Assembly: GCA_017452505.1 (NCBI GenBank)
Contig: JAFTMI010000035.1
Span: 1 to 64,000, forward strand
DNA: 64,000 nucleotides
Direction: 5' to 3'
Origin: Oscillospiraceae bacterium
Lineage (GTDB): Bacteria; Bacillota; Clostridia; Oscillospirales; Oscillospiraceae
Translations under genes and position numbers: made by a program
Shown: in pieces, positions 14,200 through 23,195 of the stretch
Layout: each line of letters opens with the position of its first letter
Numbering within the stretch: position 1 is the stretch's first letter
The notes under the pieces: generated by a model
What the model saw: the letters and a program-made list of their open reading frames with translations, nothing else
Databases searched by the model: none
What the model was told of the DNA's origin: nothing

Positions 14200-17121
14200 T
14201 TGTCTGAACCAAAACTTATATCCCCTCTATTGGATGGCATGATTATGGGTGATCCTATCAACGAACACCATGGTATTTATTGCTGCCCTGCCATAAAGGA
14301 AGATACCGACGAAAAGTACATCGTAAAAATCATCTCTGTCCCTGCCTCTCCTGCGCAAATGGATGCTCTTTTGCTTACTGGTGCTTATCCGAACGAGGAA
14401 GCTGCTCTTGCCTACTACAAGGAAGTCGCTGACGAGATTATTGCCGAAATCGATATTCAAAAGCGTTTGTCCGAACAAGAAGGCTATATGCCCTATGATG
14501 CATGGCAATTGGAGCCCAAGGAAGACGGAAAGGGCTATGACATTTACCTCCTGCGTAGATATAACCGCACCCTCGAAACACATTTTAAGCGCCACGTTTT
14601 TACCCACCTGGATGCTCTGAACTTAGGCCTGGACCTGTGCGCGGCTATGTCTGTCAGCAGAAGAAGCGGTTACTTGTATGTGGGCTTAAAGCCCGGCAAC
14701 ATTTTTGTTACCGATCAGCTTCAATACAAGGTCGGCGGTCTGGGATTTATGAAGCTGGACTCCCTCAAGTATATGTCCCTACCGGAAAAATCCCGCAGCA
14801 TTTATACACCAGCAGAGATCAGCGATGCTTATGCCGCGCTGAATACTACAATCGATATTTATGCCATTGGTTTGATCCTTTATCAAGCATACAACAATGG
14901 CGAACTCCCCTTTAACGACGAAATCGCTCCCGGCGATAAGCTGCCTGCGCCTTTATATGCTGATTACGAAATGAGTGAGATCATCTTAAAGGCCTGCGAT
15001 CCCGATCCGGCTGAACGCTGGCAGGAACCCACCCAAATGGGTCAGGCCATAGTGGCGTATATGCAGCGTAACGGTGCATTGGACGCGCCCATTGTTCCTC
15101 AACCTGCTCCCGAGGAAAATGTAACCGAGGACAATGTCCCATCGCAAGTCGAAGAAACCCCTTCCAAAACCGAAGAAACACCCGAACCGGCTGAAGCAAC
15201 CGAAAGCCAAGAGGCAAATACCGTTGATGCGGATGAAGAAGACAACACCTTAGTTACTGATGAACTGGCAGATGTCCCCTCACTCTCCGATGTTACTGTT
15301 GAAGATTTGGATTTAACCGGCGACGAGACCGATTACGAAGAACTGACCGGCGAAGTAACGGAAATGCTGGCCCAGGCAGATGAGTTGGCTACACTCTCTG
15401 TGCCCGAGCCTGTGAGTGTCCCGGATTATATTGAACTTCCCGAATTGGAGCCTATTGAAATAGAGCCCGAAACACTCGATTCTGAAGAAGATGCGCCTGA
15501 AGCAGAAGAAACCGAAAACAATTCCGAAGATCCTGCAGAGGATGACAGCGAATCGGAAGAAACCGACGAAGACGAGCCATCAGAGGAAAGAGCAAAAAAA
15601 CATCATTGGGTTCGCAATACCATTATCGTTCTGCTTATAGCTGCCTTGCTGGCTGCAGGTTATTTCATCTATAAGCACTTCTTTGTTATCAATGTCGATT
15701 CCGTTTCTCTAAACGGTTCCAAGGACTCCTTGGTTGTGAACATTGAAACTGCAGATGATGAAACACTGTTGCAAGTTATCTGTGTTGATACCTACGGTAA
15801 TCAAATTCCCGCATCAGTGATAGAGGGAAAAGCAGAATTTAAGGAGCTCGCCCCCAACACTGCATACAATATAAAAGTCGTTGCCAGCGGATATCGTCAA
15901 GTTTCCGGTGTCGGTGCCCTTACCTACTCCACTCCCGTTCAGTCAAATATCGTGCATTTCGATGCGATCACCGGCGCCACCGATGGAAGTGTTATTCTGA
16001 ATTTTACTATCGATGGCCCTGACAGCGAAAAATGGACTGTAAGCTATTCCACAGAAGGCGAAACCGAACGTACCGCGGAAATGATTGCCCACAGAGCCAC
16101 CGTTAGCGACCTAACCGTCGGAAAGGAATACAAGTTCCGCTTGGTACCCAAAGAAGATCTGTATATTACCGGTGAAAGTGAAATTCTTTACACTGCACGG
16201 AAAGTTATCAAAGCGGAGAAAGTAAATATTGTAAGCTGCATAAACAATGAGCTGGTTGTGAAATGGGCTGTGCCTGCGGGCGAAAAAGTAACCGCTTGGC
16301 AAGTCTCCTGCGTCGGTGGCTCCTACAACCAAACTGCTACTGTGACGGACACCACAATGACCTTCAAAAACCTTGATCATACTTCTAATTTTATCGTCGA
16401 GGTAAAAGCCGAAGGTATGAGTGAGGGCGTCAAAAAAGACATTCCGGCTAACTCCATTACAGTGACCGATATGAAGGCAGACAACAGCAAGTCCGGTACA
16501 TTGAACTTCACTTGGAATACCAGCCAGCCGATTCCCAAAGATGGTTGGAAACTCCACTACGCAATCGTAGGTATCGAACAAAAGGAAAGCATTGCTTGCG
16601 ATAAAAACGAAGCAACGATCTCTTCCCTTCTTCCCAATGTAACATACCGCGTTTGGCTGACCGATGCAAAAGATGTTCCTTTATTGGGCTCCGATTTGGA
16701 GGCCAAAACTGCCGCAGGATCTGATTACAGTCAAAAAGTAGGCCGGTACGAACTGAAGCGCAGCGATTTGGTATTCCATATGTGCAAAACTTCCAGCCTG
16801 CAGAATTGGAACGGCAAGAAGATAAGTGATGTAAAGTTTGAGAGCACTTTTGCTACCGGAGAAAGCGGTTCTTTCCTGATCGAACTCAAAAAGGATTACA
16901 TCACACTCAACAGTAATTCTGTTGAAATCACCTTCCTCGTTCGTAACGCTGAGTCTACTCCTGTACTCCTCAGCACAACCACAAGTACCCTTGCAAAGAT
17001 GTGGAAAAACGACTATTGCAAACTGCAAATGCCGCCTATGCCCACAACTGCCGGCACATACACAATCGATGTATATTTCAATGGTGGCTTGGCCGACACG
17101 CAACAATTCAAAATTGCATAA
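14200..17121 (+). CDS. Membrane pseudokinase with FN3-like extracellular repeats
   Basis: About 973 aa. Residues 1-295 have a protein-kinase-like fold: a beta3 Lys (YIVKIIS), a catalytic-loop remnant YVGLKPGNIFV (HRD replaced by YVG), a DFG remnant reading GLG, an APE-like TPAEI and an F-helix Asp (TTIDIYAIGLILYQ). The catalytic and metal-binding Asp are both gone, so activity is unlikely. Residues about 300-465 are an acidic Glu/Pro/Thr linker. A helix (about 473-493, IIVLLIAALLAAGYFIY) is followed by an ectodomain with three or four FN3-like beta repeats. TTG at 14200 is preferred (AAGGAGG 8 nt upstream); the ATG at 14194 leaves only 2 nt. EssB and MviN-type pseudokinases are precedents, but this is neither. 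Confidence 0.85.
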   Translation: MSEPKLISPLLDGMIMGDPINEHHGIYCCPAIKEDTDEKYIVKIISVPASPAQMDALLLTGAYPNEEAALAYYKEVADEIIAEIDIQKRLSEQEGYMPYDAWQLEPKEDGKGYDIYLLRRYNRTLETHFKRHVFTHLDALNLGLDLCAAMSVSRRSGYLYVGLKPGNIFVTDQLQYKVGGLGFMKLDSLKYMSLPEKSRSIYTPAEISDAYAALNTTIDIYAIGLILYQAYNNGELPFNDEIAPGDKLPAPLYADYEMSEIILKACDPDPAERWQEPTQMGQAIVAYMQRNGALDAPIVPQPAPEENVTEDNVPSQVEETPSKTEETPEPAEATESQEANTVDADEEDNTLVTDELADVPSLSDVTVEDLDLTGDETDYEELTGEVTEMLAQADELATLSVPEPVSVPDYIELPELEPIEIEPETLDSEEDAPEAEETENNSEDPAEDDSESEETDEDEPSEERAKKHHWVRNTIIVLLIAALLAAGYFIYKHFFVINVDSVSLNGSKDSLVVNIETADDETLLQVICVDTYGNQIPASVIEGKAEFKELAPNTAYNIKVVASGYRQVSGVGALTYSTPVQSNIVHFDAITGATDGSVILNFTIDGPDSEKWTVSYSTEGETERTAEMIAHRATVSDLTVGKEYKFRLVPKEDLYITGESEILYTARKVIKAEKVNIVSCINNELVVKWAVPAGEKVTAWQVSCVGGSYNQTATVTDTTMTFKNLDHTSNFIVEVKAEGMSEGVKKDIPANSITVTDMKADNSKSGTLNFTWNTSQPIPKDGWKLHYAIVGIEQKESIACDKNEATISSLLPNVTYRVWLTDAKDVPLLGSDLEAKTAAGSDYSQKVGRYELKRSDLVFHMCKTSSLQNWNGKKISDVKFESTFATGESGSFLIELKKDYITLNSNSVEITFLVRNAESTPVLLSTTTSTLAKMWKNDYCKLQMPPMPTTAGTYTIDVYFNGGLADTQQFKIA

Positions 17122-17150
17122 GAAATAGCAATCGTCTTAATTGCGCAAAA

Positions 17151-17180
17151 AATCCCGAAATGGTAACACATTTCGGGATT
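17151..17180. terminator. Terminator between the pseudokinase and glycosidase genes
   Basis: AATCCCGAAATG and its complement form a 12-bp stem with a 6-nt loop, followed by TTTTGTTGGTT on the plus strand. It is shared by two convergent genes. Confidence 0.85.
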
Positions 17181-17207
17181 TTTGTTGGTTGTTAAGCTAA
17201 AAAGCGA

Positions 17208-19949
17208 TCAATTAAGGGAAAGCGTGGCAGTTAACTTGACCTTTTCCGGGGTACTGGACTTCACAAACACACGGGCCTTGCCATAATGGAAACGCACCTT
17301 GTAGGACTTCTCAACCAGCTTACCCACTTTAACATAGCCGGAAATAGGCAAGCCGGAGGATTCCTGCTGTTCTGTTACCACAGTCAGATGATTTTCCCCT
17401 TCTAAGATATTGCAGTAGAATCTGTAAGGACGTATATTGCAGCAGGACACTCGACCTTGTCCACGTAGATTGTCCCCAAGCAATTCTCCATTTAAATACA
17501 CCTTTGCTGCACCTCCCAATCGCTCAAATTCCACATATTCATATCCCTTATCGTTTATAAAACGGGTCGTGAGCGTTAGTGTTTCCTTAGGCAGGCGGTT
17601 GTCACTGTTTTGTGCAACTGTTCGGAAATCGTCCTCATAACCATTGACTTTCGGCTCCTTTTCAACGTAGTCATAGCGCCTGCGGTGCATATTGGGCATC
17701 TTCATCGGCACGCTGTACATCCCGTGGTCATAATGGAAAGTGCGCAGGAAGATTGCCTCTTCCTCCAAAGGATTCTGTTCATTGTCCAGGCATGCAGGGT
17801 CGCCATTGCCCACACCAATAATCTTGCCGTTCTCCACGCAGAGATTCAGCATATTATTGGCAACGGGATTGATGTTTCCATCCGCGTCATAGGCCTCAAG
17901 TTGATAGATGGCCACATCCTCATAGGACTGAGCCGACAGCTCTGCTACACAGCGTACTTCTGCTGTTTTTCCTGCTGTACAGATTGTATCTCGGTATATC
18001 TTGCCGTTACGTTTACCCTCAGCTGTGATCTCGCCCGGCTGGAATTCCACTGTAAAGGCAGGCGCATCGAACCCAGCAACCTGCTTTGTCTCCACGGCAT
18101 TGCCATTGATATACAGCGTGACCTCCTCGCAGTTGGTAAACACATGCATAGTCACAGTTTCACCCACTTTATGATTCCAGTGGGGCGTCAGCTTTAACAC
18201 AGGCTCCTCTGTCCACCATGCCTTAAAATACCAGAAGGGCGGCTTTTCCATTCCACACAGGTCAATCGCACCAAAACTGGAAGATACATTCGTAGTAACA
18301 AAGGGGTTTGGCTCACCCCGGTAGTCAAAGCCGGTCCACATAAAGCCGCCGGCGAGCCAGGGTGTTTCCTCAAAGCGCTTCACAAAACCCTTGGGAGTTG
18401 TACCCCACGGCATTGTCACATCGCCCGCTGAGCTGAGCAAACCATTACCTAAATCGGTCCGGACTCCGCCTCGGCTGGCCACAAAGCTGGTTTCCTCCGT
18501 GCCGATTACCGGCTGATTCGGATGTTCCCTGTGATAGGTTTCCAGCCATGTACCGTCACCGGTGCCATTGCGGATATAGTTGATACCCCGCACCTCTGAC
18601 GCACCGCCTGCGCCAATGTACCATTCACCAATATTGCTACCATAGGTGACAGGACGGGTATCGTCCAGTTCCTTAGCAAGGCGGGTCATTTTTTCCATCA
18701 GTCTTCCGCTGATTGGCAGATGCTGAACCCGGAACTCTTCATTGCCCAATGCCCAGATAAAGACGCTGGGGTGATTTCTGTCCCGCTCAATCACATCAGT
18801 CAGCTGACGCACCGCCTCAGGGGAAGTGCCAAACATACGGGTCTCATCCATCACCAGCATACCTAACTCGTCACAGGCATCCAAAAGAGCTGGCGAAGGT
18901 GCATGGTGGGCGCAACGGTAGGCGTTTACACCCATTTCCTTGAGCTTTTTGATCTTGTAACGGTTTAGATTATCAGACAAAGCTATACCCACACCACCGA
19001 AATCTTGATGGATACAGGCCCCCCGTATCTTATATTCTTTGCCGTTGAGCAAGAATCCCCGTTCCGCATCAAAGGCCACTGTGCGGATTCCGAACCGCTG
19101 TGAGGTTTCCTCCGCGCCGGCCTGAATAGACAAAGTATACAAATTGGGGCTCTCCACAGTCCAATATTGGGGATTCTCCACCTGCATCTGAACCCACACC
19201 TGATGCCGATTGTAGGCCGGAATCGTCACATTTTCAGAGGCCGTGGCTACCACAGTTTTATCATCCCGGATTTCCCACTGCAGTGACAGTGTTGCCGGTG
19301 CATCGGTATCGTTGACCAGCACTGCTGTGGCATATACTGTTCCATCCAAGGCAGTTTTGACCACAGTTTGATTATATTGGAAATAGACCGGCTCTGCCAC
19401 CCACAGATTCACGTGACGGTAGATGCCCGCGCCTTCATACCACCAGCCCTCAGGCTGGTCGCTATCCACACGAACAGCAACGGAATTATCCTCGTCCGGC
19501 AGGATGTGGTCGGTAATATCCAGAATAAAGCCAGTATACCCGCTACAGTGCCGATCCATATAGCTACCGTTGACCCACACGATGGCATCGCGAAACACAC
19601 CCTCAAATTCCAAAAACACACGCTTGCCCTCCCACGCAGGGTCAAAGGCAAACTGTTTGCGGTACCAGCCCACATTGCATATTTTCTCCACCGGACTCCA
19701 GCGCTCAGTCATATAGCGGTGAAAATGAGAATTGGCCCGCGCGCCGGCAAAGGTATTCGCAGCCAAATTCTTGGGCAGGGAAACTGCCCAGTCATGGGGC
19801 AGATCAATTCTCTCCCAGTTGCTGTGATCATAAAAGCGAGCCGGTGCGCCACTGGCATCAGCGTATTTATCAAAGCCAAAAATATTAAAAGCATCCAGCG
19901 TATTGTCGAAGGTAAATTCCCAGTTATGGTCAAAATTGAACTTTTTCAC
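17208..19949 (-). CDS. Glycoside hydrolase family 2 (beta-galactosidase-like)
   Basis: 913-aa retaining glycosidase with no signal peptide, so probably cytosolic. Order: N-terminal sugar-binding jelly roll (about 1-185), Ig-like domain (about 190-290), TIM-barrel catalytic domain (about 295-600) and C-terminal beta domains. The general acid/base is Glu404 in FIWALGNEEF and the nucleophile is Glu485 in PVIGTEETSF, both standard family 2 contexts. Other signatures are WYRKQF, GVFRDAIVWVNG and NAYRCAHHAPSPALLDACDE. Start codon is GTG after GGGGGA. The exact substrate (beta-galactoside, beta-glucuronide or beta-mannoside) cannot be told by eye; the length and DUF4982-like C-terminus favour beta-galactosidase. 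No transporter or regulator is adjacent. Confidence 0.9.
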   Translation of the reverse strand: MKKFNFDHNWEFTFDNTLDAFNIFGFDKYADASGAPARFYDHSNWERIDLPHDWAVSLPKNLAANTFAGARANSHFHRYMTERWSPVEKICNVGWYRKQFAFDPAWEGKRVFLEFEGVFRDAIVWVNGSYMDRHCSGYTGFILDITDHILPDEDNSVAVRVDSDQPEGWWYEGAGIYRHVNLWVAEPVYFQYNQTVVKTALDGTVYATAVLVNDTDAPATLSLQWEIRDDKTVVATASENVTIPAYNRHQVWVQMQVENPQYWTVESPNLYTLSIQAGAEETSQRFGIRTVAFDAERGFLLNGKEYKIRGACIHQDFGGVGIALSDNLNRYKIKKLKEMGVNAYRCAHHAPSPALLDACDELGMLVMDETRMFGTSPEAVRQLTDVIERDRNHPSVFIWALGNEEFRVQHLPISGRLMEKMTRLAKELDDTRPVTYGSNIGEWYIGAGGASEVRGINYIRNGTGDGTWLETYHREHPNQPVIGTEETSFVASRGGVRTDLGNGLLSSAGDVTMPWGTTPKGFVKRFEETPWLAGGFMWTGFDYRGEPNPFVTTNVSSSFGAIDLCGMEKPPFWYFKAWWTEEPVLKLTPHWNHKVGETVTMHVFTNCEEVTLYINGNAVETKQVAGFDAPAFTVEFQPGEITAEGKRNGKIYRDTICTAGKTAEVRCVAELSAQSYEDVAIYQLEAYDADGNINPVANNMLNLCVENGKIIGVGNGDPACLDNEQNPLEEEAIFLRTFHYDHGMYSVPMKMPNMHRRRYDYVEKEPKVNGYEDDFRTVAQNSDNRLPKETLTLTTRFINDKGYEYVEFERLGGAAKVYLNGELLGDNLRGQGRVSCCNIRPYRFYCNILEGENHLTVVTEQQESSGLPISGYVKVGKLVEKSYKVRFHYGKARVFVKSSTPEKVKLTATLSLN

Positions 19950-19981
19950 AGGCCGTTTCCCCCTTTTCAGTTAATATTTTC

Positions 19982-20010
19982 ATTATAAGGGGTTCGCATT
20001 CTTTTGTAAA
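19982..20010 (-). promoter_or_regulatory. Sigma-A promoter for the GH2 gene
   Basis: TTTACA (20010-20005), 17-bp spacer, TATAAT (19987-19982) on the minus strand. Confidence 0.8.
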
Positions 20011-20107
20011 TAGTCTTCACAGTTGACTTACTCACTTTTTGACACCCGTAACTTTCGAGTGGGAGTACCAACCACAGCGACTTTTTTATCAAATTTTGAA
20101 AAAACCC

Positions 20108-20136
20108 TTGCAAAATCATATGTAGCGTGGTATAGT
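20108..20136 (+). promoter_or_regulatory. Sigma-A promoter of the aromatic operon
   Basis: TTGCAA (20108-20113), 17-bp spacer, TATAGT (20131-20136). Transcription should start near 20143, just ahead of the leader peptide ribosome-binding site. Confidence 0.85.
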
Positions 20137-20166
20137 AACTGCATACTTATCATTTGGAGGCCAATT

Positions 20167-20235
20167 ATGGTCACTTCTGTAAATGCTGCATACAGCTACT
20201 TTTATTACTATTACTTTTTTAACGAAGAAAAGTAA
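20167..20235 (+). CDS. Tyr/Phe-rich leader peptide of the aromatic amino acid operon
   Basis: 22-codon open frame with a strong ribosome-binding site (GGAGG, 6 nt before the ATG). The peptide starts MVTSVNAA, then Y-S, then eight consecutive aromatic residues (YFYYYYFF), ending NEEK. In all there are six Tyr and three Phe codons. It lies between a sigma-A promoter and an intrinsic terminator that precedes aroF, the classic layout of ribosome-mediated attenuation as in the E. coli pheA and trp operons. The peptide itself likely has no function. Its translation would report the supply of charged tRNA-Tyr and tRNA-Phe. Confidence 0.9.
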   Translation: MVTSVNAAYSYFYYYYFFNEEK

Positions 20236-20312
20236 TAGCGATTTGTGCTGCATTTATTTTTGTAAGTCGTATTGTCAGACGCTGCACAGGATCGTATCTG
20301 TGCAGCGTTTTT
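20208..20312 (+). promoter_or_regulatory. Transcription attenuator of the aro operon
   Basis: Three pairings can be drawn. (1) CTATTACTTTT (20208-20218, in the Tyr/Phe codons) pairs perfectly with AAAAGTAATAG (20228-20238). (2) Antiterminator: GCGATTTGTGC (20238-20248) pairs with GCACAGGATCGT (20284-20295), with one bulged G and G-U pairs. (3) Terminator: CGCTGCACAG (20280-20289) pairs with CTGTGCAGCG (20298-20307), followed by TTTTTAT. A ribosome that finishes at 20235 would cover the antiterminator's left arm and favour termination. One stalled on the aromatic codons would leave that arm free. The mechanism is inferred from these pairings. Confidence 0.85.
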
Positions 20313-20331
20313 ATATTTAGGAGATGTTGTT

Positions 20332-21333
20332 ATGATTGCTGTATTGAAACAGGGTACTACCCCAGAACAAACCGAACATCTGATCAAGTGGCTCAAGAAT
20401 ATGAGCCTGGATGTACATGTTTCTCACGGACAAGAAGTCACCATTCTTGGTTTGGTTGGCGATACCAGCCGTGTAGACATTGAACTATTAAAAAGTTTGG
20501 AGATCGTGGCAACGGTAAAGCGAGTTTCCGAACCTTTTAAGCAGGCTAATCGAAAATTCCACCCCAACGACAGTGTTATTGACTGCAGCAATGTAAAAAT
20601 CGGCGGCGGTAATTTTGCTATGATTGCAGGTCCTTGTTCTGTAGAAAGCGAAGATCAGATCATTGAGGTTGCACAAGCCGTAAAGGCAGCCGGCGCTGAC
20701 ATTCTCCGTGGCGGCGCGTTTAAGCCCCGCACTTCACCCTACGCCTTCCAAGGACTGAAGGACCAAGGCATTAAACTTCTCTTAGAGGCTAAGAAGGCCA
20801 CCGGTATGCCAATCATTACCGAAATTATGAATATTCGTACTCTGGATCTTTTTGAGGACGTGGATATCATTCAAGTTGGCGCCCGTAATATGCAGAACTT
20901 TGACCTGCTGCAAGAATTGGGCAAAACCCAAAAGCCTATTCTATTGAAGCGTGGTCTTGCCAACACCTTACAGGAACTGTTGATGAGTGCAGAGTACATT
21001 ATGAGCGAGGGCAACGAAAATATTATCCTCTGCGAGCGTGGCATCCGCACCTACGAAACCTATACCCGTAACACACTGGATCTGTCCGCTATTCCCGTTT
21101 TACACGAACTGTCTCACTTGCCTGTAGTTATCGACCCCAGCCACGCAACCGGCCGTGCAGCCTTGGTTCCCCCCATGGCAGTCGCTGCAGCCGCAGCCGG
21201 CGCTGACGGTATTATGGTAGAGGTTCACAACAATCCTGCCTGCGCAATGTGTGACGGCGCACAGTCCCTAACTCCTGTACAGTTTGATGAATTGAACCAA
21301 AAAGTGCAAAAAATCAGAGAGGTAATAAAATGA
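20332..21333 (+). CDS. aroF: 3-deoxy-7-phosphoheptulonate synthase (DAHP synthase, type I-beta)
   Basis: First shikimate step: PEP plus erythrose 4-phosphate gives DAHP. The 333-aa product has an N-terminal ferredoxin-like regulatory domain (residues 1-70), typical of the type I-beta subfamily, where aromatic products bind. A TIM-barrel catalytic domain follows: MIAGPCSVES, LRGGAFKPRTSPYAFQG, DIIQVGARNMQNF, ILLKRGL, CERGIRTYE and DPSHATGR. The ATG at 20332 is chosen (AGGAGA upstream); the earlier ATG at 20272 would place the terminator hairpin inside the coding region. First gene of an eight-gene operon; tyrA overlaps it by 4 nt. Confidence 0.96.
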   Translation: MIAVLKQGTTPEQTEHLIKWLKNMSLDVHVSHGQEVTILGLVGDTSRVDIELLKSLEIVATVKRVSEPFKQANRKFHPNDSVIDCSNVKIGGGNFAMIAGPCSVESEDQIIEVAQAVKAAGADILRGGAFKPRTSPYAFQGLKDQGIKLLLEAKKATGMPIITEIMNIRTLDLFEDVDIIQVGARNMQNFDLLQELGKTQKPILLKRGLANTLQELLMSAEYIMSEGNENIILCERGIRTYETYTRNTLDLSAIPVLHELSHLPVVIDPSHATGRAALVPPMAVAAAAAGADGIMVEVHNNPACAMCDGAQSLTPVQFDELNQKVQKIREVIK

Positions 21334-22160
21334 ACGTAGGTATCCTGGGGCTTGGTTTGATCGGCGGTTCTCTCGCGAGAGCTTATTCCAAGGCCGGACA
21401 CAGTGTGTATGCCTGTGAACAGGACGAGAGTATGCTGACCTTTACGCAGCTTACCGGGGCAGTTACAGGTGTTTTGGATCACGATACCATCCCCACTTGT
21501 AATTTGATATTGTTGGCAATCTTTGCCGATGGCTCTGCACAATGGTTGAAAAGCAATGCCCATCTGATAGCTAAAGAAGCCCTTGTTATAGACTGCTGCG
21601 GTATTAAAAAAGCCATCTGTGAACGATGTTTTCCCTTGGCAGAAAAATACGGTTTCACCTTTATGGGCGGTCACCCAATGGCGGGCTCTCACAACTCCGG
21701 ATTTAAGTACAGCCGGTCCAATCTGTTCCAGGGCGCTCCTATGGTGCTTGTACCCTCCCAGTTTGACGATCCGGAGCTTTTGCAACGGGCAGTTGATGCG
21801 CTTGAACCCTGCAAATTTGGTTCTTACTCCGTTACAACCGCCGAAGAACACGACAAGATGATCGCATTTACATCACAAATGCCCCACATCGTCAGCAATG
21901 CATTCATTAAATCTCCCACAGCGCAGAACCACAAAGGTTTTTCTGCCGGCAGTTACAAGGATCTGACCCGTGTTGCCTGGCTGAATCCCCAAATGTGGGC
22001 GGAATTATTTATGTCCAACAAGGAAAATGTGCTTTTTGAGTTAGAATCCTACATCAAAAATCTGGAAGCATATAAAGATGCCATTGTTCGGGACGATGAG
22101 AATACACTGATTGCCCTTTTGGATGAGGGACGCAAACGCAAGGAAGAGGTGGACGGATGA
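21330..22160 (+). CDS. tyrA: Prephenate dehydrogenase
   Basis: Oxidises and decarboxylates prephenate to 4-hydroxyphenylpyruvate with NAD(P), the committed Tyr step. 276 aa. Rossmann motif at the N-terminus (VGILGLGLIGGSLARAY), catalytic-region HPMAG (in FMGGHPMAGSHNSGF) and the helical C-terminal domain with FTSQMPHIVSNAF. There is no C-terminal ACT domain, so feedback control by Tyr through such a domain is not expected. It starts with an ATGA overlap with aroF and ends 4 nt into aroB. Confidence 0.94.
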   Translation: MNVGILGLGLIGGSLARAYSKAGHSVYACEQDESMLTFTQLTGAVTGVLDHDTIPTCNLILLAIFADGSAQWLKSNAHLIAKEALVIDCCGIKKAICERCFPLAEKYGFTFMGGHPMAGSHNSGFKYSRSNLFQGAPMVLVPSQFDDPELLQRAVDALEPCKFGSYSVTTAEEHDKMIAFTSQMPHIVSNAFIKSPTAQNHKGFSAGSYKDLTRVAWLNPQMWAELFMSNKENVLFELESYIKNLEAYKDAIVRDDENTLIALLDEGRKRKEEVDG

Positions 22161-23194
22161 AAAACATCAAAGTTACCGCATCCAAAAGCTACGATGTTTT
22201 GATTGGTGTGGGCTTACTGAATAACTTGGGCCAACAACTTTTATCCGTGCTGAATAAAACCTGCAAAATTGCCATTATCAGTGACAGCAATGTTTGGCCT
22301 TTATACGGAAAAATCGCAGAATCCGCCTTGACCAACGCCGGGTTTTCCGTGGTAAATTTTGTATTTCCTGCAGGCGAGAGCAGCAAAAATGCCGATACAT
22401 ATATAAACATTCTCAACTTCCTTGCAGAAAACCATCTGACCCGTTCCGATGCGGTGCTTGCTTTGGGTGGCGGTGTTACAGGCGATATGACCGGCTTTGC
22501 TGCTGCAACATTTCTGCGCGGCATCCGGTACATTCAAGTTCCCACTTCCCTGCTGGCAATGGTTGATTCCTCTGTGGGCGGCAAAACTGCCATTGACCTA
22601 CCTGCCGGAAAAAACTTAGTAGGCGCATTCTACCAACCCAACTTGGTTTTGTGCGACCTGGATACGTTGAATACACTCCCTGATTCCGTTTTCAGTGACG
22701 GCTGCGCCGAAGTGATCAAATACGGAGTTTTATACGACCGGGAATTATTTGACCATTTATCTGACAAAGGTCTTGGCTTTGACCGTGAAGCCGTCATTGC
22801 CCGGTGCGTGGAACTGAAGCGAAATGTGGTTGCTGAAGATGAATTTGATACCGGCGCAAGACAGAAGCTGAATTTAGGCCACACCATCGGTCACGGCGTG
22901 GAAGCGCAAAGTGATTTTTCCATCACGCATGGACAGGCAGTTGCCATTGGTATGGCCATTGTTTCAAAAGCAGGCTGTCCGGCAATTTATGCCGAACTGT
23001 GTGCCGTTTTGGAGAAATTTATTTTGCCTACAACCACCGTTTTTTCTGCAAAAGATCTGTACACCAGCGCCCTTTCTGACAAAAAACGCTCCGGAGGTAC
23101 AGTGAATCTAATTATTCCCCGGGAAATAGGACATTGTGAAATCGTCCCCACCCCTGTGGAAAAGCTGGAATCCTTTATCGAAGAAGGTCTGTAA
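22157..23194 (+). CDS. aroB: 3-dehydroquinate synthase
   Basis: NAD- and metal-dependent conversion of DAHP to 3-dehydroquinate, second shikimate step. 345 aa, normal. Motifs: PAGESSKN, ALGGGVTGDMTGFAAATFLRG (NAD binding), PTSLLAMVDSSVGGKTAID, and metal ligands around EVIKYG, LNLGHTIGHGVEA and ITHGQAVAIGM. ATGA overlap with tyrA; aroA starts one base after its stop. Confidence 0.96.
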   Translation: MKNIKVTASKSYDVLIGVGLLNNLGQQLLSVLNKTCKIAIISDSNVWPLYGKIAESALTNAGFSVVNFVFPAGESSKNADTYINILNFLAENHLTRSDAVLALGGGVTGDMTGFAAATFLRGIRYIQVPTSLLAMVDSSVGGKTAIDLPAGKNLVGAFYQPNLVLCDLDTLNTLPDSVFSDGCAEVIKYGVLYDRELFDHLSDKGLGFDREAVIARCVELKRNVVAEDEFDTGARQKLNLGHTIGHGVEAQSDFSITHGQAVAIGMAIVSKAGCPAIYAELCAVLEKFILPTTTVFSAKDLYTSALSDKKRSGGTVNLIIPREIGHCEIVPTPVEKLESFIEEGL

Positions 23195-23195
23195 T

